64,000 nt of DNA from NCBI RefSeq assembly GCF_036323735.1, contig NC_086032.1:44695335-44759334 (forward strand), given 5' to 3'. Under the pieces are notes generated by a model. That model was not told the DNA's origin, ran no database searches, and saw nothing but the letters and a program-made list of their open reading frames with translations. Below, in pieces: positions 10,569 through 22,470 of this stretch. How positions within the stretch are numbered: position 1 is the first letter of the stretch; every line of letters starts with the position of its first letter. The stretch is from Rattus norvegicus (lineage: Eukaryota; Chordata; Mammalia; Rodentia; Muridae). The position numbers and the translations under genes are program-made.

Positions 10569-10777
10569 TCTTTTACTTTTTAAATGAGTATTCTGCGCAG
10601 GAATTCAAAATGGCATTGGGAGGGTGGGGTTGAAGGATTAAAGCTAGATTTTAGCACTGTGTGAGGTACTTTCTAGAAGGTATTCAGTGAGGCCTTAGGC
10701 TCTAAGGTGAATGTCTAATTGACTTGTTGAGGATGACCGACCGATCCTAACACTGGCCTGGCCTCTTTCTCTCTTAG

Positions 10778-10849
10778 AGTTGAATGACAGTATAAATGAG
10801 AACAGTGACACCGTTGGGCAGATTGTCCACTATATTATGAAAAATGAAG
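10778..10849 (+). CDS. Rell1: Rell1 coding exon 3: cytoplasmic juxtamembrane segment
   Basis: This 72-nt exon is too short to stand out as an open frame. It is bounded by the acceptor tctctcttag and the donor AAG|gtaagg. It joins exon 2 in phase 1, completing GAG (Glu), and encodes LNDSINENSDTVGQIVHYIM followed by KNE. This is the intracellular part just inside the membrane and is near-identical to the mammalian RELL1 sequence I recall. It leaves a single G for the next codon, so inclusion or skipping preserves frame (72 = 3 x 24). There is no sign of damage. Confidence 0.95.
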
Positions 10850-11127
10850 GTAAGGATATCTTCGTGCTTTGGGGGCATTTCAGTGTTTTTAAAAATCTCC
10901 ATAGAGCCAGAATTTAAATGGCTTCTCACTACTTTTATCCGAGCTCTGTAACACCTCAGCTTTTAGCGTTGTCCCAACAGGAGAGTTTGCCTCTGTGGTG
11001 TTGGTGGCTTCAGCACAGCAGAGGGCCAGGGAGTGGATAGCTTTTAGGCTGTGTTTCACGTGACTTTATAAAGCTTCAGTCTCCTCCTATAGATGGAGAG
11101 TTACATTACACAACCATGTGGAATAGC

Positions 11128-11400
11128 ACCTTTGATGTGCTGGTTGTCATAAGGACTGATGTCTTACCACACTTAAGGACGTGAGTTTGATCCCCAGCAT
11201 CCTGGTAAGAACTGGGGAGTGGCAGGAACTGCCTGTAACACTAACCCTGGGCGGATGGAGGCAGTGAGGTCCTGGAGGGCTCTGAGCAGCTGGTCTAGCC
11301 AGTTGGTGAGCTTCAGGTTCAGTGAGAGAGCTGGTCTCCAAATATGAGGAGAGTGATTGACACCCACACTGACCTCTTACCTCCATATATGCGCACATAT
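11128..11400 (+). repeat. B4/RSINE-type SINE, sense
   Basis: The segments gagtttgatccccagcatcc, gaactggggagtggcagg and gagagctggtctcc lie in the order expected for a B4-family element. The element leads into a microsatellite. Confidence 0.65.
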
Positions 11401-11417
11401 AAATATACTCACACATA

Positions 11418-11420
<3 letters not shown>

Positions 11421-11491
<71 letters not shown>

Positions 11492-11502
11492 ACACACACA
11501 CA
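11421..11502 (+). repeat. (GACA)n-(CA)n compound microsatellite
   Basis: About eight GACA units pass directly into about 23 CA units with one TA interruption. Confidence 0.95.
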
Positions 11503-11770
11503 TTGCCAGTTTAACCATTCGGAAGCGGGAAGTTGAGAAGCATTCAAGTCCTTTCTAAGAGCTCCACGAGTGTCTGCATATTCCAGAACTTCCTCAACAC
11601 CCCACTCTGAACAATGTAAGTTTCTCTTATTGTTCCTTCCTCCCCAAACTACTTGCAAAGCTGCTTTGCTTTTTGCGTCTATGGTTTGTCTCTTCTGCAA
11701 TATCCAGTGTTGAATGAGGAAACTTTCAAGAGCTTAAGCATTAGGATTTAATGTCTTTTTTTTTTCCATA

Positions 11771-11889
11771 TGTATTTTTGAGATAGGTTTTAAACTCGGT
11801 ATACAGCCAAGGATGGTCCTGAACTCCTGCTCAACCTCCCCGTACCTCCTAAATGTTGAGATTATAGGCATGCACCACTATGTCAGCCT
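11771..11889 (-). repeat. B1 SINE, antisense, diverged
   Basis: The segments ttgagataggttttaaactc, gatggtcctgaactcc and gattataggcatgcaccac mark a reverse B1. Confidence 0.7.
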
Positions 11890-11917
11890 TATGAAATATA
11901 CTTTAAGTCCACTTTCT

Positions 11918-12015
11918 TTTTTCTTTTCTTTTTCTTTTTTCGGAGCTGGGGACCGAACCCAGGGCATTGCCCTTGCTAGGCAAGCGCTCTACCACTGAGC
12001 TAAATCCCCAACCCC
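11918..12015 (-). repeat. ID SINE, antisense, with target-site duplication
   Basis: Full antisense ID with a T/C-rich tail. The perfect 15-bp duplication ttaagtccactttct is at 11903-11917 and 12016-12030. Confidence 0.96.
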
Positions 12016-12097
12016 TTAAGTCCACTTTCTAAGTGAAGGATTCAATTGTTACTAAGTAAGTTAGGGTCCTTGTTCTGACCGCTGGGGATGATCTTCA

Positions 12098-12345
12098 TAG
12101 GATCCTGTTTTCTGTTGCTGTTACTGAGTCCCACAGGTTTGACAAGTTATAAAGAACAGACGTTTTATTAGCTCGTAATTCTAGAGGCTAACAATTCTAA
12201 GAGTGGGGCCAGAATCTGCCTGGCATCTGGAGAGGGCCTCCTGACCCAATCACCCCGAGGCCCCACCTCCAAATGCCATCATCGTGACTTAGGAGGATAG
12301 TGTTTCTGACACATGAGTGAATTTTAGGACACACCTGAACCAGAA
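12098..12345 (-). mobile_element. MaLR-like LTR fragment, antisense
   Basis: The segments ttctgttgctgttactgag, caagttataaagaacagacg, ccccacctccaaatgcc and a final gacacacctgaacc follow the order of an inverted MaLR-type LTR. It is old and diverged with no open frame. Confidence 0.5.
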
Positions 12346-13511
12346 CAGACTCTTTGATCTTAGTAGTTTATATGGTTTGTGGAACTCCTTACCCCATTTG
12401 CTGGAATGCTATCGCGTCTTCTTCCGTCAGCGTTTGCCATCTTTCCATCACCAGCCTCTCTGTGGCACCTCTGTCCCCACAGCACTCAGCAAGAGCACAC
12501 TTGGTCCTGACTAAGGTCTGCACCTGATTTCCAGCTGTGCTCTATGTCCTTAGCCCAGAGCTAGTGGTTTGAGCTGTGACCTTGCCTAGGTGTCAACACA
12601 TCCATCTAAAGCCAGTGTTGCATTCAATTTATAGGTGAAGGAAGTGCTTTAGGTACACGTGGTTCGTGCCTTCTGTCGGTCCTGAACCTTGTGCCACGTT
12701 CAGCCTTGCGATGCCATTTCTTTCAATTTTGATAGTTTGCAAAAAACCAAAATGAATAAATGAACTTAGTAGAATGGTTTTTAGAATAAGAACAAAAAGA
12801 CCAGAATCCTTGGGTTTGGGTCTGTTTTTGAGAGGTTCCCATCAGGGCATGGGATTTGGCAATACTGAATTCCAGCTCACTAGTTTATAGCATAGAATGT
12901 TTCCAGGTTGACTCTGAGGCTAAAATCCTCTACTGTATGGAACAAATACCTGTTATCCCGCCTTGTATTCCATAGTTAGCACAACTTCAAACTTTATTTC
13001 AATTTAGACTTCACTGAACTGACATTCTCTAGATTTGCAAATTATAACTGTACACTGAACTTTTTAAAAGAAATTAAAAAGGAATAAGATGAATCACATG
13101 CCCTCCATTAACATCTTTCCATGTTCACCCCCAAAGCACATAGTTTTAATCATTTGTATTAATTGATATATGAGCAGTTTTCTGCATTGTATTTTTAACT
13201 TGCCAGATGGGTAATTTAATTTGTCAGATATACTCTTGATTTTTTTTAAATGAAGTAAAATTGAGGTTTATTAGAATTTTAATATAGATTTAAGCCAGAA
13301 GGGGAACGAAGAATCCGGCTGAAGGAAAGAACAGTTGTATGTAGTTAGAATGATACGCTGGCTTCCCAAGGTGACCTTCTTGCTTAAGTTTTAAGATGTG
13401 TCTTTCATTTTAGAAGTCACTTTTAGCTTAGGCTGCTGTCCTGTGGATATAGTAGCTGATCTGCCGGGCAGGCACATTTTGTGGTGGTGTGCTGTCACAC
13501 TGCATATTTCT

Positions 13512-13780
13512 TAAAGACTTTTTAAAATTTTTTGATCGATTTTGTGTGTGTGTGTGTGTGTGTGTGCGCGTGTGTGTGCGCGTGTGTGTGTGCGCGTGTG
13601 TGTGTGCGCGTGTGTTACGTGTGTGTCACTGTGCAGGCTTGGGAAGGCTAGAAAAGTTAGATCTCCCAGGAGCTGGAGTTGTAGGTGCTTGTGAGCCAAT
13701 CATCATGGGTGCTGGGAATCTAATGACTTCTCTGCAAGAGTAGCATGTGCTCCAACCCCTGAGTCATCCCTGTAGCCTAT
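13512..13780 (-). repeat. B3-type SINE, antisense, with an alternating GT/GC tract
   Basis: The reverse B3 body (ggagctggagttgtaggtgc, gtgctgggaatctaatgac, ctgagtcatccctgtagcc) follows a GT tract with GCGC interruptions at 13543-13614. Confidence 0.8.
13543..13614 (+). repeat. (GT)n with GCGC interruptions
   Basis: Nearly pure alternating purine-pyrimidine sequence of about 70 bp, the kind able to adopt Z-DNA. Confidence 0.9.
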
Positions 13781-14900
13781 CCTGTGCTTCCAATATAGGA
13801 TGTGTGCAGATTTCCAACTCAAGCAGTTCTTCACCTCCGAGTGCCAGCTCCACGTACCATCTAATTCACCTGTAACTCTGCCAGGGAGTCAGTGTGGTCT
13901 CTCTCCAGCAAAGAGCTCCGTTTCACAAGGCTGCCCTGCTTCTTGTGACAGCTGTGCTCCTCTAACTTATACACTAAGAATCTGAGAATCCCCACAGTCC
14001 CTTCCTCTGGTTTCCTGATTTGCTAGAATGCCTCCCAGAAGGCCGGGATACTCTGTTACATTCAGTGGTTTGTTAAAGGGAACAACTAGAGGAGGAGCTG
14101 GCACTGGGAGCCAGGGGCAGGGACCCAAAGTTGCTGTCCTCTGATCACAGGGCCTCTCTGATTACTGGCCCCAGCCTGACTCACCTCATTATCTTAGACT
14201 TCAGTCTGATCTAGTGACTCTTTATGAATGACAAAAGACACTCCTATTTGACTCTGGAGATTTCACTCAGGGTTTTTAGAGCTCTTGGACACACCCACAT
14301 ACCTATTGGTTTTTTCTTCCTAATCCTGAGAACTGGAGTGTTATCTTTGAATTTACCTTTCTCTACAGAGCCAAACCCAGTGTGTTTGTGTGGTCCATGG
14401 GGGTTTTCTGGCATTATGTAGGACTTTGGAAACCATCAAGGACTAGTAAATTAATCTCACATTTTGTTGAATGGACTCTCATCATTTATAGGGAGTTGTT
14501 TTCTTGGGTCACTTTAATGATTTCCTTTTGAATGCTTATCACTATAAAATCTGTTACAGCCAGCAGGACATCTTTCCCTTTGTTGTTATTTTTTTTTCTC
14601 TTTTGCCAAGTTTGGTAAATTATGGGAAAGTACAAACTGTGTTTTATATAAGTCATATATGAGACTATACTTCTTTATTAGTCCATCTTCTGTTATTTAT
14701 AATGGAATATACGGAGCTAGTGCTTTTTAAAAGCAGAATGCTTTGCTGTAGCTCACGGTTTGGGGGTGGAGGTCTACGATCAGGCATCCTCATTGATTTG
14801 GATTTCGGTGAGGGTCCACCTGGCTGGCTCACATCTTAGTGGATAGCAGCACCTTGGGAGCATTGGGGAAAATGCAATGGACACATGGCCACCAGGAAGC

Positions 14901-15167
14901 CAGAGAGAGAGAGAGAGAGAGACAGACACACAGAGAGAGACACAGAGAGAGAGACAGAGAGAGACAGAGACAGAGAGAGACAGAGAGAGAGAGAGAAAGA
15001 GAGAGACAGAGAGAGAGAGACAGAGACAGACAGAGACAGACAGACACAGAGAGAGAGACAGAGACTGAGAGAGAGACAGAGAGACAGACAGACACAGAGA
15101 GAGACAGAGAGACAGAGACAGAGAGAGACAGAGACAGAGACACAGAGAGACACAGAGAGACAGAGAC

Positions 15168-15203
<36 letters not shown>
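14901..15203 (+). repeat. 300-bp (GA)n/(GACA)n purine-rich array
   Basis: An irregular mix of GAGA and GACA units. Because no unit contains a stop codon, it opens long artefactual frames on both strands (Arg-Glu-rich forward, Ser-Leu-rich reverse). Confidence 0.97.
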
Positions 15204-15206
<3 letters not shown>

Positions 15207-15283
15207 CCTCTCCTTGAGGAGGCTAGGACTCAAATGCAGGGCTCTTGCATGTTAAGCTGAGCTACATCCTCAACCCTCTCCTT
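15204..15283 (-). repeat. B4/ID-like SINE fragment, antisense
   Basis: The segments gaggctaggactcaaatgcagggctcttgcatg and gagctacatcctcaaccc resemble the reverse ID half of a B4 element. Confidence 0.5.
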
Positions 15284-16757
15284 TTATACCAACCCTTTCC
15301 TGGGAACTAAGGGTAAGGGTGAGAGAGCACTCTGAATTCTGAGGGCAGTGCTCCAGTATCCTAATCACCTTCACTGGATTCAAAGGTTTGGGCCATTCCC
15401 ATAGCACCACCTCCTACATGGCCAGTGTGCTGTCATCGCGTACCAAACGTGAGGGAGAGTAGCATCAAAGGGGGCCAAGCCAAGGACAGCAATAACAACA
15501 GCACATACAGAAGCTGTAACGGGGACCAAGGTTTCAACACAGGAATCTTTGGGGGACCAAAGCGCATGGGAACCAAAGCAAGACTCCAACCTATTATCTG
15601 AAAGAAAAATCCTGAATTCTCATTATCAGTAAAGGGGAAAATGGCTTGTATCATACAAGATTATGAAGTGTGTCAGAATCAATGTGTCTTTTTATTGTTG
15701 TTGTTGTATGGGTGGAGATAGTAGAGATCTAATTTAGGGCTTTTTTTTCTTAAATAACAATAACTTTTGGTTTTACAATAAAAACTTGGGTTTGGCAGCT
15801 CGTTTGGACACTCTCACAATTGTGAAGGACAAAAAAAAGTCCCTTTCTTAGGAAAGGGATGACGTGTGTAAATATTTCTTCAAAACACTGCCCCCGCCCC
15901 CATGGATTCCTAAAACTTGCAATGGGTTTGCAACGGGGTGGTGGTGTGATTCCCATGGTAGTGGGAACTGGAGATCATGGGGGAGCCCAAAACAAAATAA
16001 AACAAATCAAAATGACAACAAACTCATTCTTTTATATGTAAGGCAACAGATATGCCATAGGCTGTAAGTGGATATAAACTTTGGTACTGTATTTTGTGGG
16101 AAGATGGGTAGGGGAAAAAAACTGGAAGGGGCAAAAAGGAAGTGAGGTTGTGAAGCACACAGCACGTGAACCCTTGCCTCTCAACTCTCGCAGCAGCAGA
16201 ATTAGAATGAGAGCTAATTGTCCTTCTCTGGGGATGTCATTTGATGTAAACTGTGCTGTGCTACCTGTCATTGGCCCACATGATAAATAGTAATTCCTTT
16301 ATTCTTTCCTCTCTGGAGAATTTATTGTGGTTAGTCATGAGAATGGTGCTTTAAAAAAATCAATGGAAAAGGTTAGTAGTTGGTAATAGCATTTGGCCTT
16401 GACAATTAAATAGTCAAAAGAAGGTTGTCATTTACAGCAGCCTTTGACTGGCCACTCTGTAAGAAGTAGGAACATGGGTGTGGGTCGAGTCTAAGGACTT
16501 TGGGTTCAGTGTTGACAGCTTGCATCCTGGGGTTTTAAAGAATGAACACTGTAATTCTAAGTTAAGTTCTCCTATGCCATATAAATTTGAGAGCAGAGCA
16601 AAGGCTGTTAGCCAACTGGGAAGTAAACCTTCTCCTACCTTCCTCATCTGGACCTCTGGGAACTGAGAGGAGGAGTGACGTATTTCACCGACAGCTTTTC
16701 TAACATGACTGATTGCTCATTTACCTCATTTAATTCTCTTTTTTGTTTTTTCCTCAG

Positions 16758-16815
16758 CAAATGCAGACATTTTGAAAGCTATGGTAGCTGATAACAGCAT
16801 GGTTGATGTTGAAAG
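16758..16815 (+). CDS. Rell1: Rell1 coding exon 4: short cytoplasmic exon
   Basis: This 58-nt exon lies between the acceptor ttttttcctcag and the donor AAAG|gtgagt. Spliced in phase 1 it reads ANADILKAMVADNSMVDVE and ends with the first two bases of a Ser codon. The frame matches both neighbours exactly. The block ANAD.LKAMVADNS is characteristic of RELL1. The following residues (MVDVE) differ from the LYDPE that I remember for human RELL1, so this is a locally variable point. Skipping this exon would shift the frame. Confidence 0.93.
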
Positions 16816-19616
16816 GTGAGTGTCTCTCTTCCACTGGATAGAAATGGTTTTCATTTGTTGGGATTGATGCCCTTGGTGCTGTGCTCAGCTAGACCTGACC
16901 TCTAGCCTTGGGTACTATTGACATTGGGGTCAGGCAAGTCTTTGCTGAGAGCAATGACCGGTACAAGGTGTATTGCTGAACAGAGTCCCTCATCTCTGCT
17001 CACTGGATGACAGAACACTATCCCTCTCCTTCAAAGTGTGACAACCTAAAATGTCCCCACATACTGACATTTCCAGGAGAACATTACTCTGTGGCCCGAG
17101 CTTACAAGAATTGGGTCCAGAACACACTAGGTGTTGAGGGCAAGAGCTGAGGATTAGAAGATAAAACAGACAGAAAGCTGGAACAGGAGGAGCTCTCGGG
17201 TAAGCCAATGGCTTATGCCAAGTGAGTTTATTAAGAGGCACACCGTCTTAAACACAGCTTTAATGGGAGAAATGGGACACAGTGGAAAACTATCATATGA
17301 AGAGTGAAGTCAGCAGGAAGCCAATCAAACAGTGTTGCACGGGGACCCAGGATATTTCAAACGGTCCGCAGATGGAGCACACAGTGGCCATGGAGCTGAC
17401 ACCCATGGGAGAATTGTGTTGTCAGGATGAAGTCAGCTCCTCCAAGGCCCTTCCTCTAGGCCTTTCCTAGCTTTGCCAAGCTTATTCCTGGTTTGAGATA
17501 ACCTTACATCAGGGCCTCAGGGAAAGCCTTGGATCAGCCTGGGTTTTGTGGTAAACAGTAGTGTTGGAGAGAGCAAGGTTACTGGTAAGAGTCCAAGAGC
17601 AGGTTCAGAGCTTGAGTGTGGTTGTGTCCTGCCTCTAGTGACTGCCTGCTGAAGGGGGAGTTAACTGAGGTCCAGATCCATTGCCTATAAACTACTGTGC
17701 TGACTTCGTTCAGTTATCACCAGGAATGCAGAGCACTTTGGCTCCTGCGAGACCTGTATGAACAGCAGTATGATAACCTGGCCAGTTTGGAATACCTGCT
17801 ATCATCTGTTTTGGTGATAGGATCTGGTTGTTAGGCACCAGATTCCCCTGTAAGTAGTTACAGATATTTACATGTCTAGACAATTCTCACTTTCTCCAAC
17901 TAGGAACATGGATGGGTATATGATATAGAGTTGGATAGAACGGGGCAGTCATAGATCTTTGCTCTGAAAGTTTTCAGCCGGTATGGCATAGAAATGGGCA
18001 TGGAAGGCCTTTGAGAGGTACAGGTTGGAATTTTGGGCGTTCTGGGGACCAGAAGAAGGTCAACAAGAAAAAAATGCTGCCTGTGCCAGGTGTTCCGGTG
18101 GTGCTGATGTGGACAGGTTCTGGAGACAGGCCACCTGGGAAATGATTCGGTGGCCAGAGATTATGCAAAATGTGACAGGAAGTTGAATTGGGATAGGGCG
18201 CCGTGCTGAAATAAGCAGGATCTTCTGCTTTGTATGTGGCCCCTGCAAAGTGCACCTAACACACCTTTATTGTGAATGTGTCTGTCAGATGGGCCGTGTC
18301 GTGTGTGCACATCAGAGAGGTCATGCCGAATACTGAGCCGTGTGCTCTAGAAGTTCTGGAGATGTAGTTTAGGACATAAAGACTGATGTCTCTTACCTTT
18401 GCCCATAGACATCTGGTGTTCAGTGCTCCTGGTAGCCTGAACTCAGTTGACTGTGGGCCCATTATTGGGCTCCATAATCACTGATATTTGTTGAGTGAAT
18501 GCAGTTAGTGAGCTCAATTTTCTAATACATGGCGTCAAGCTAACATTTTTCCCAGGAGGTCCTACTGTGTGTTTGTATTTGGGCAGCTTTAAGGACCTTG
18601 CTAAAGAGTACATGAGAACTTATAGTTGTCGTTACTGTTTTGACTCCTTAGTTCGATCGAGCATAGCCTGGACTGCTTTTGAAGTGTGCTAGTCCACTGG
18701 ATGCTGGTTTCTGCCATCCATCTGTGTGACTTTGGGGCTCTTGCTGCACATCTCAGCTATTAGGTATTGATCTCAGGTGGGGCAGAAGACTGACTCCTGG
18801 TCCGTCCAGCCCTGTGCTGTTTGGATCCCTGCTTTTTAGCATAGGATTGGTATGTGCTTTCTGAAAGTAACTGACATCTTGTATCTATAATTCTGCTCTA
18901 TATATCTTAGTAGGTCTGACCAAATGTCTTCTAGGTTACCCGACTGGTCACCACCATCTCTGAAACACTGTGTGCGGCTGCAGGCATGAACATGGGGGGG
19001 CTCTACAATTTGACTTTCTAGGTTTGGATCTTAAAACCACTTAGGTGCTATTTATACTGGGAAAGATACTTTGCCTCTTTGAGCCTCAATGCCGTCATTT
19101 TTATGGTGAGGAAATTAATGCATATACCATAAAGATCCCTTAGGATTTATTAGATTAATTAATACACAGGACATTCTTAGGAGATGATTAGCTACTCTTC
19201 TGTTGTCAGCCATCTACTTTGAGTACCACTTTCTAAGTCTTAACCCAGAAGTGTTTTCTTTGATGTAATGGTCAGATTGGATCTACTATTCTAACCATTC
19301 TTTTTCTTCCCACAGTACATTCAGGGTGTCTTTCTTGGGGTTCAGGCAGACTCTTCTTGGCTATGGTGTGAGAAATCAGTGTGATTGTATGAGAAGGAGA
19401 ATGGGAGTTTGGGTAGCTCACCCCGCAGCCCGACTGCTGTCATTGTTCCAATGAACAGCCAGCACATGGTCCTGAGCACTGAGCCAGGGCCACTTCACAG
19501 AGTTTACTTGTACAGTTGAAGGGGTTATTTCCTGCATCTCGGGGAACAACTACCTTCATTGGGGTTTCTTCTAAGTAGCCATTTTTTAACTTGTCTCCTT
19601 TTCTTCTCCACTTCAG
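16816..19616 (+). other. Rell1: Rell1 intron 4
   Basis: A 2.8-kb phase-2 intron, unusually free of recognisable repeats compared with the rest of the window. No open frame in it has features of a gene. Confidence 0.9.
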
Positions 19617-19853
19617 CCCTGTCACTCCTAGCACACCAGGGAGCCCACCTGTGAGTCCGGGGCCCCTGTCACCAGGGGCCACCCCAGGGAAGCATGTCTG
19701 CGGACACCATCTTCACACAGTGGGAGGTGTTGTTGAACGGGACGTGTGCCAGCGCTGTAGGCACAAGCGATGGCACTTCATAAAACCTACCAACAAGACC
19801 AAAGAGAGCCGGCCTCGGCGACAAGGGGAGGTCACTGTCCTCTCTGTGGGCAG
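19617..19853 (+). CDS. Rell1: Rell1 coding exon 5: Pro/Ser-rich region and conserved RELT-family Cys/His block
   Basis: This is the largest internal coding exon (237 nt), from acceptor ctccacttcag to donor CAG|gtaagg. It begins with a proline/serine-rich stretch containing TPSTPGSPPVSPGPLSP, with several SP/TP sites for proline-directed kinases. It continues with CGHHLHTVGGVVERDVCQRC and then RHKRWHFIKPTNK, the block shared by RELT, RELL1 and RELL2 cytoplasmic tails. The CxxC and nearby histidines could bind metal, but that is inference. It ends in RPRRQGEVTVLSVG plus two bases of an Arg codon. That Arg is the first residue of an RFRV motif completed by the next exon. Confidence 0.96.
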
Positions 19854-21851
19854 GTAAGGGGTCCTGATGCTGCTGGTGTGGGACCTGGTTGCTATGGTTA
19901 CAGGTTTATCCTTAGCTTTTTATTTGGGGGTTAAATTCTCATGAGCCTGGCTTCTTAGATATGTCCTGGTTTGGATCCTGGCTGTTTCTGACAAACCAGA
20001 GAGCCCTTGATAGCTTATATAGAACAAGTATTAATTAAGGTGAGAAATTAATTACTCTCTATTTTTCTCTTGAGAATCTAAAACAGATGATCAGGTCAGT
20101 GTATGACATTTCACACAGCTATCCAGAGCCAGAGGCCCCATCTACTCCTGACTCTGTAGGTTTGTAAACAGAGAATTATGGCAGACACTGAAGGGGTTTT
20201 TGGTGAAAGCAACCTGGGGTGGTATGTACCATTTGGCTCCCATGCCACTGGTTCCGGCTGATCCCCTTGTCTTCACCAAAGTGCCAGGCAATCAGAAAGT
20301 GCCATGGTGCTGTGCATCAGAAATAGAGAACTACAGACTTGGTCTAGGACTTTCCAGTCTCTGTCATTTAAGATCCAAGCCAGATGCAGTGACTGCTTTC
20401 TTTGCGGTCACCTCTGCTGTCCCCTGGGTTCCTTAGTCCCAGAGCATCATTTCCTTGTGATCCACATGTGACGTGAAGATCCTGCCATTTGGTGGACATC
20501 TTAGTGAGACTTGGCACGAGCAGGTTTGCAGGGCACACTCTTGTGGTTTGAGGGTTTCTGCAGGAAGTACATGGTGTCGGTTGTGACACATTGAGAAAGG
20601 TCTCCCATGCAGGAATCAGATTGGGTAAATGCTGGGTTTAAATTAGGCCAAACCTCTAGGAAATGTTGCCTGGCCTTTGTTGTTTCTACCTTGATCCAGT
20701 CGCAGTACCACTACTTACAGACTATTCTGTCACTGCACCTCAGTTTCTCCCCTGCCCAAGGTGAAATGGCAGTCACAGCCACTTCTCAAGGCTTCTGTGA
20801 AAACTAAAAATGTCGACTCGAATAAAGGCTTTAGAGTAGTTTCGGGCTTATGAGCATCCAAGGAATATGGTCAGTTTTAAAAGTTCTTATTATAATTTTA
20901 ATTCTGTTGAGTCTTGTTCTGTGTGACAGTGGCCCTCGGGATAAGGCCAAGGGCTGTTTGCCTCTACGGTAGAGCAGTATAACTCATGAGCAGACTCATC
21001 AAAAGGCAGAGTCATGGGAATTTATGAACGCAGTGAATGAGAACCCAAAGCCGTGTGGACAAAGCACACTCTGTTTCCCCCTGAAAAATATGCTGAAAAT
21101 TCTCAGCTCAGCTCCAATATGCATTCTTCAGGGCTCAATGTCCACCCCCCTCTTAGACACTGGGGATGGTGGGTAATTGTTATGGCTGCTTTTCAGAATG
21201 ATTGTCTACAGCTCTTCCAGGTTAACAGGAGACTCCTCCTCTATGTGGCTTGTGATCTCATTTTGGACAAGGCCATCACAATAAAAATGTGGTTACTAGA
21301 AGGCTCTGGGGGTTTGATGACACTGTTCTAGAAAGGCAGAGTGGATTGCCTTAATGAAATTCTCACACTTTATGAAATTCTCTTCTTTACTTATTTAATT
21401 GTTCTTCAATCTTGAGTGAAGGTTAATAAATTTGACCTTGAAAAGCAGAAACAACTTACAGTAGTGAAGCCACCCCTTGGCTCCTCTACCCATCAGTGTG
21501 GATTTGCTCAAGGCGGTTATTCGGTGGCCATCTTGGTTATGTCCGTCTGCGTTGTGGGTGGTTGGCTCTTTCTGTCGCCTAGTGTTCTGTGGTTAGTGGC
21601 CACATTACCATTGGAAACCATAACTCTGAGGCCACAGAGCCATTCACTTTGTGTGCTCCATAAACTATTAGGGGTGTTGCACAAGGGTCTGCAGGGGAAA
21701 GTGCCCCTCTTGTCTGGTGGAGATTTTGTTGCTGTTCTTCCTTAACCTAAGCTTGTTTGATTTCCTCCAGGTGAATTTTGTTTTTTAAACCTACAGTTCC
21801 TGCTTAGAACTGGGAAAGCAAAGCCTAGTCACATCTCTTTTCTGTCCTTAG
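19854..21851 (+). other. Rell1: Rell1 intron 5
   Basis: A 2.0-kb phase-2 intron without recognisable SINEs or microsatellites. Short open frames at 21053-21331 and 21416-21745 have no recognised homology and are probably chance. Confidence 0.9.
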
Positions 21852-21987
21852 GTTCAGAGTCACAAAAGTAGAGCACAAGTCAAACCAGAAGGAGCGCAGA
21901 AGCTTGATGTCTGTCAGTGGGATTGAGAGTGTCAACGGGGATGTGCCTGTGACACCTGTGAAGAGGGAGCGAAGCGACACGGAGTAG
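21852..21987 (+). CDS. Rell1: Rell1 coding exon 6: C-terminus and stop codon
   Basis: After the acceptor tctgtccttag the exon completes Arg and reads FRVTKVEHKSNQKERRSLMS. A short tail follows with the end VKRERSDTE and the stop TAG at 21985-21987. Together with the previous exon this makes RFRV, the [R/K]FxV form that docks the conserved C-terminal domain of the SPAK/OSR1 kinases. RELT-family binding to OSR1 through this kind of motif is established. The exon itself continues to 21990: the stop is followed only by ATG before the donor gtaagc. The rest of the 3' UTR must therefore be spliced in, or an intronic poly(A) site used. The window encodes about 242 residues of an expected total near 271. 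Confidence 0.95.
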
Positions 21988-22386
21988 ATGGTAAGCTGTA
22001 GTTTTAGGGACATTGGGGCTGGAGTGTGACAGGATGGGTTTGGACAGCCCTCTGGAGGATGTTGGCCACACAGAAAATAAGAGGGCTTCCCTGAAACTGT
22101 TGGGATTGCGGGGCACTGAGTGCTCAGGATTTTGTGAATACTTGTCTGCCAGAGCCCCTTGTAAAGAGGGTTGGAGCATTACAGAGTGGCGGAGACTGGG
22201 ACAGGAATCGGCCTTCTGGGAGAAGCATTACTTCAAGTCCCTAGAGTCATTCCACCAGCTTTGTACTCAAAAAAGGATAAAATCTAGAACTTTAGGATAT
22301 ACGACAAATAAAGGTTTAAAGGTTGGAAGCTTATTACATTCTTTAACTAACAGGAAGGAAAAAAAAAACAAAAGCCAAGTTGGAAT

Positions 22387-22470
22387 GGTAGTTTAGGACT
22401 GTCTCAGCACTTGGGAGGCTGAGGCAGGAGGATTATGACTTTGAGACTGGCCAGTGTCAAACAAAAGAAA
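22387..22470 (+). repeat. B1-type fragment, sense
   Basis: The segments ctcagcacttgggaggctgaggcaggagga and gagactggccag mark a truncated B1/PB1. Confidence 0.75.

Larger units (their letters stand above)
8831..10777 (+). other. Rell1: Rell1 intron 2
   Basis: A 1.9-kb phase-1 intron. It contains two antisense ID SINEs (8853-8956 and 10480-10568) and an A/T-rich segment near 9000-9110. Otherwise I see no gene or repeat. Confidence 0.9.
10850..16757 (+). other. Rell1: Rell1 intron 3
   Basis: A 5.9-kb phase-1 intron with B4-, B1-, ID- and B3-type SINEs, a MaLR-like fragment and a 300-bp purine repeat, listed separately. 12350-13500, 13800-14890 and 15290-16750 show no recognised element. Confidence 0.9.

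Noticed and set aside
14839..15255. Long Arg/Glu-rich (forward) and Ser/Leu-rich (reverse) open frames
   Set aside because: They are translations of a GA/GACA simple repeat with no stop codons in any unit.
22300..22320. AATAAA near 22307 as the main Rell1 poly(A) site
   Set aside because: It follows a good splice donor at 21991 and lacks an evident downstream GT-rich element. It is kept only as a possible minor site.
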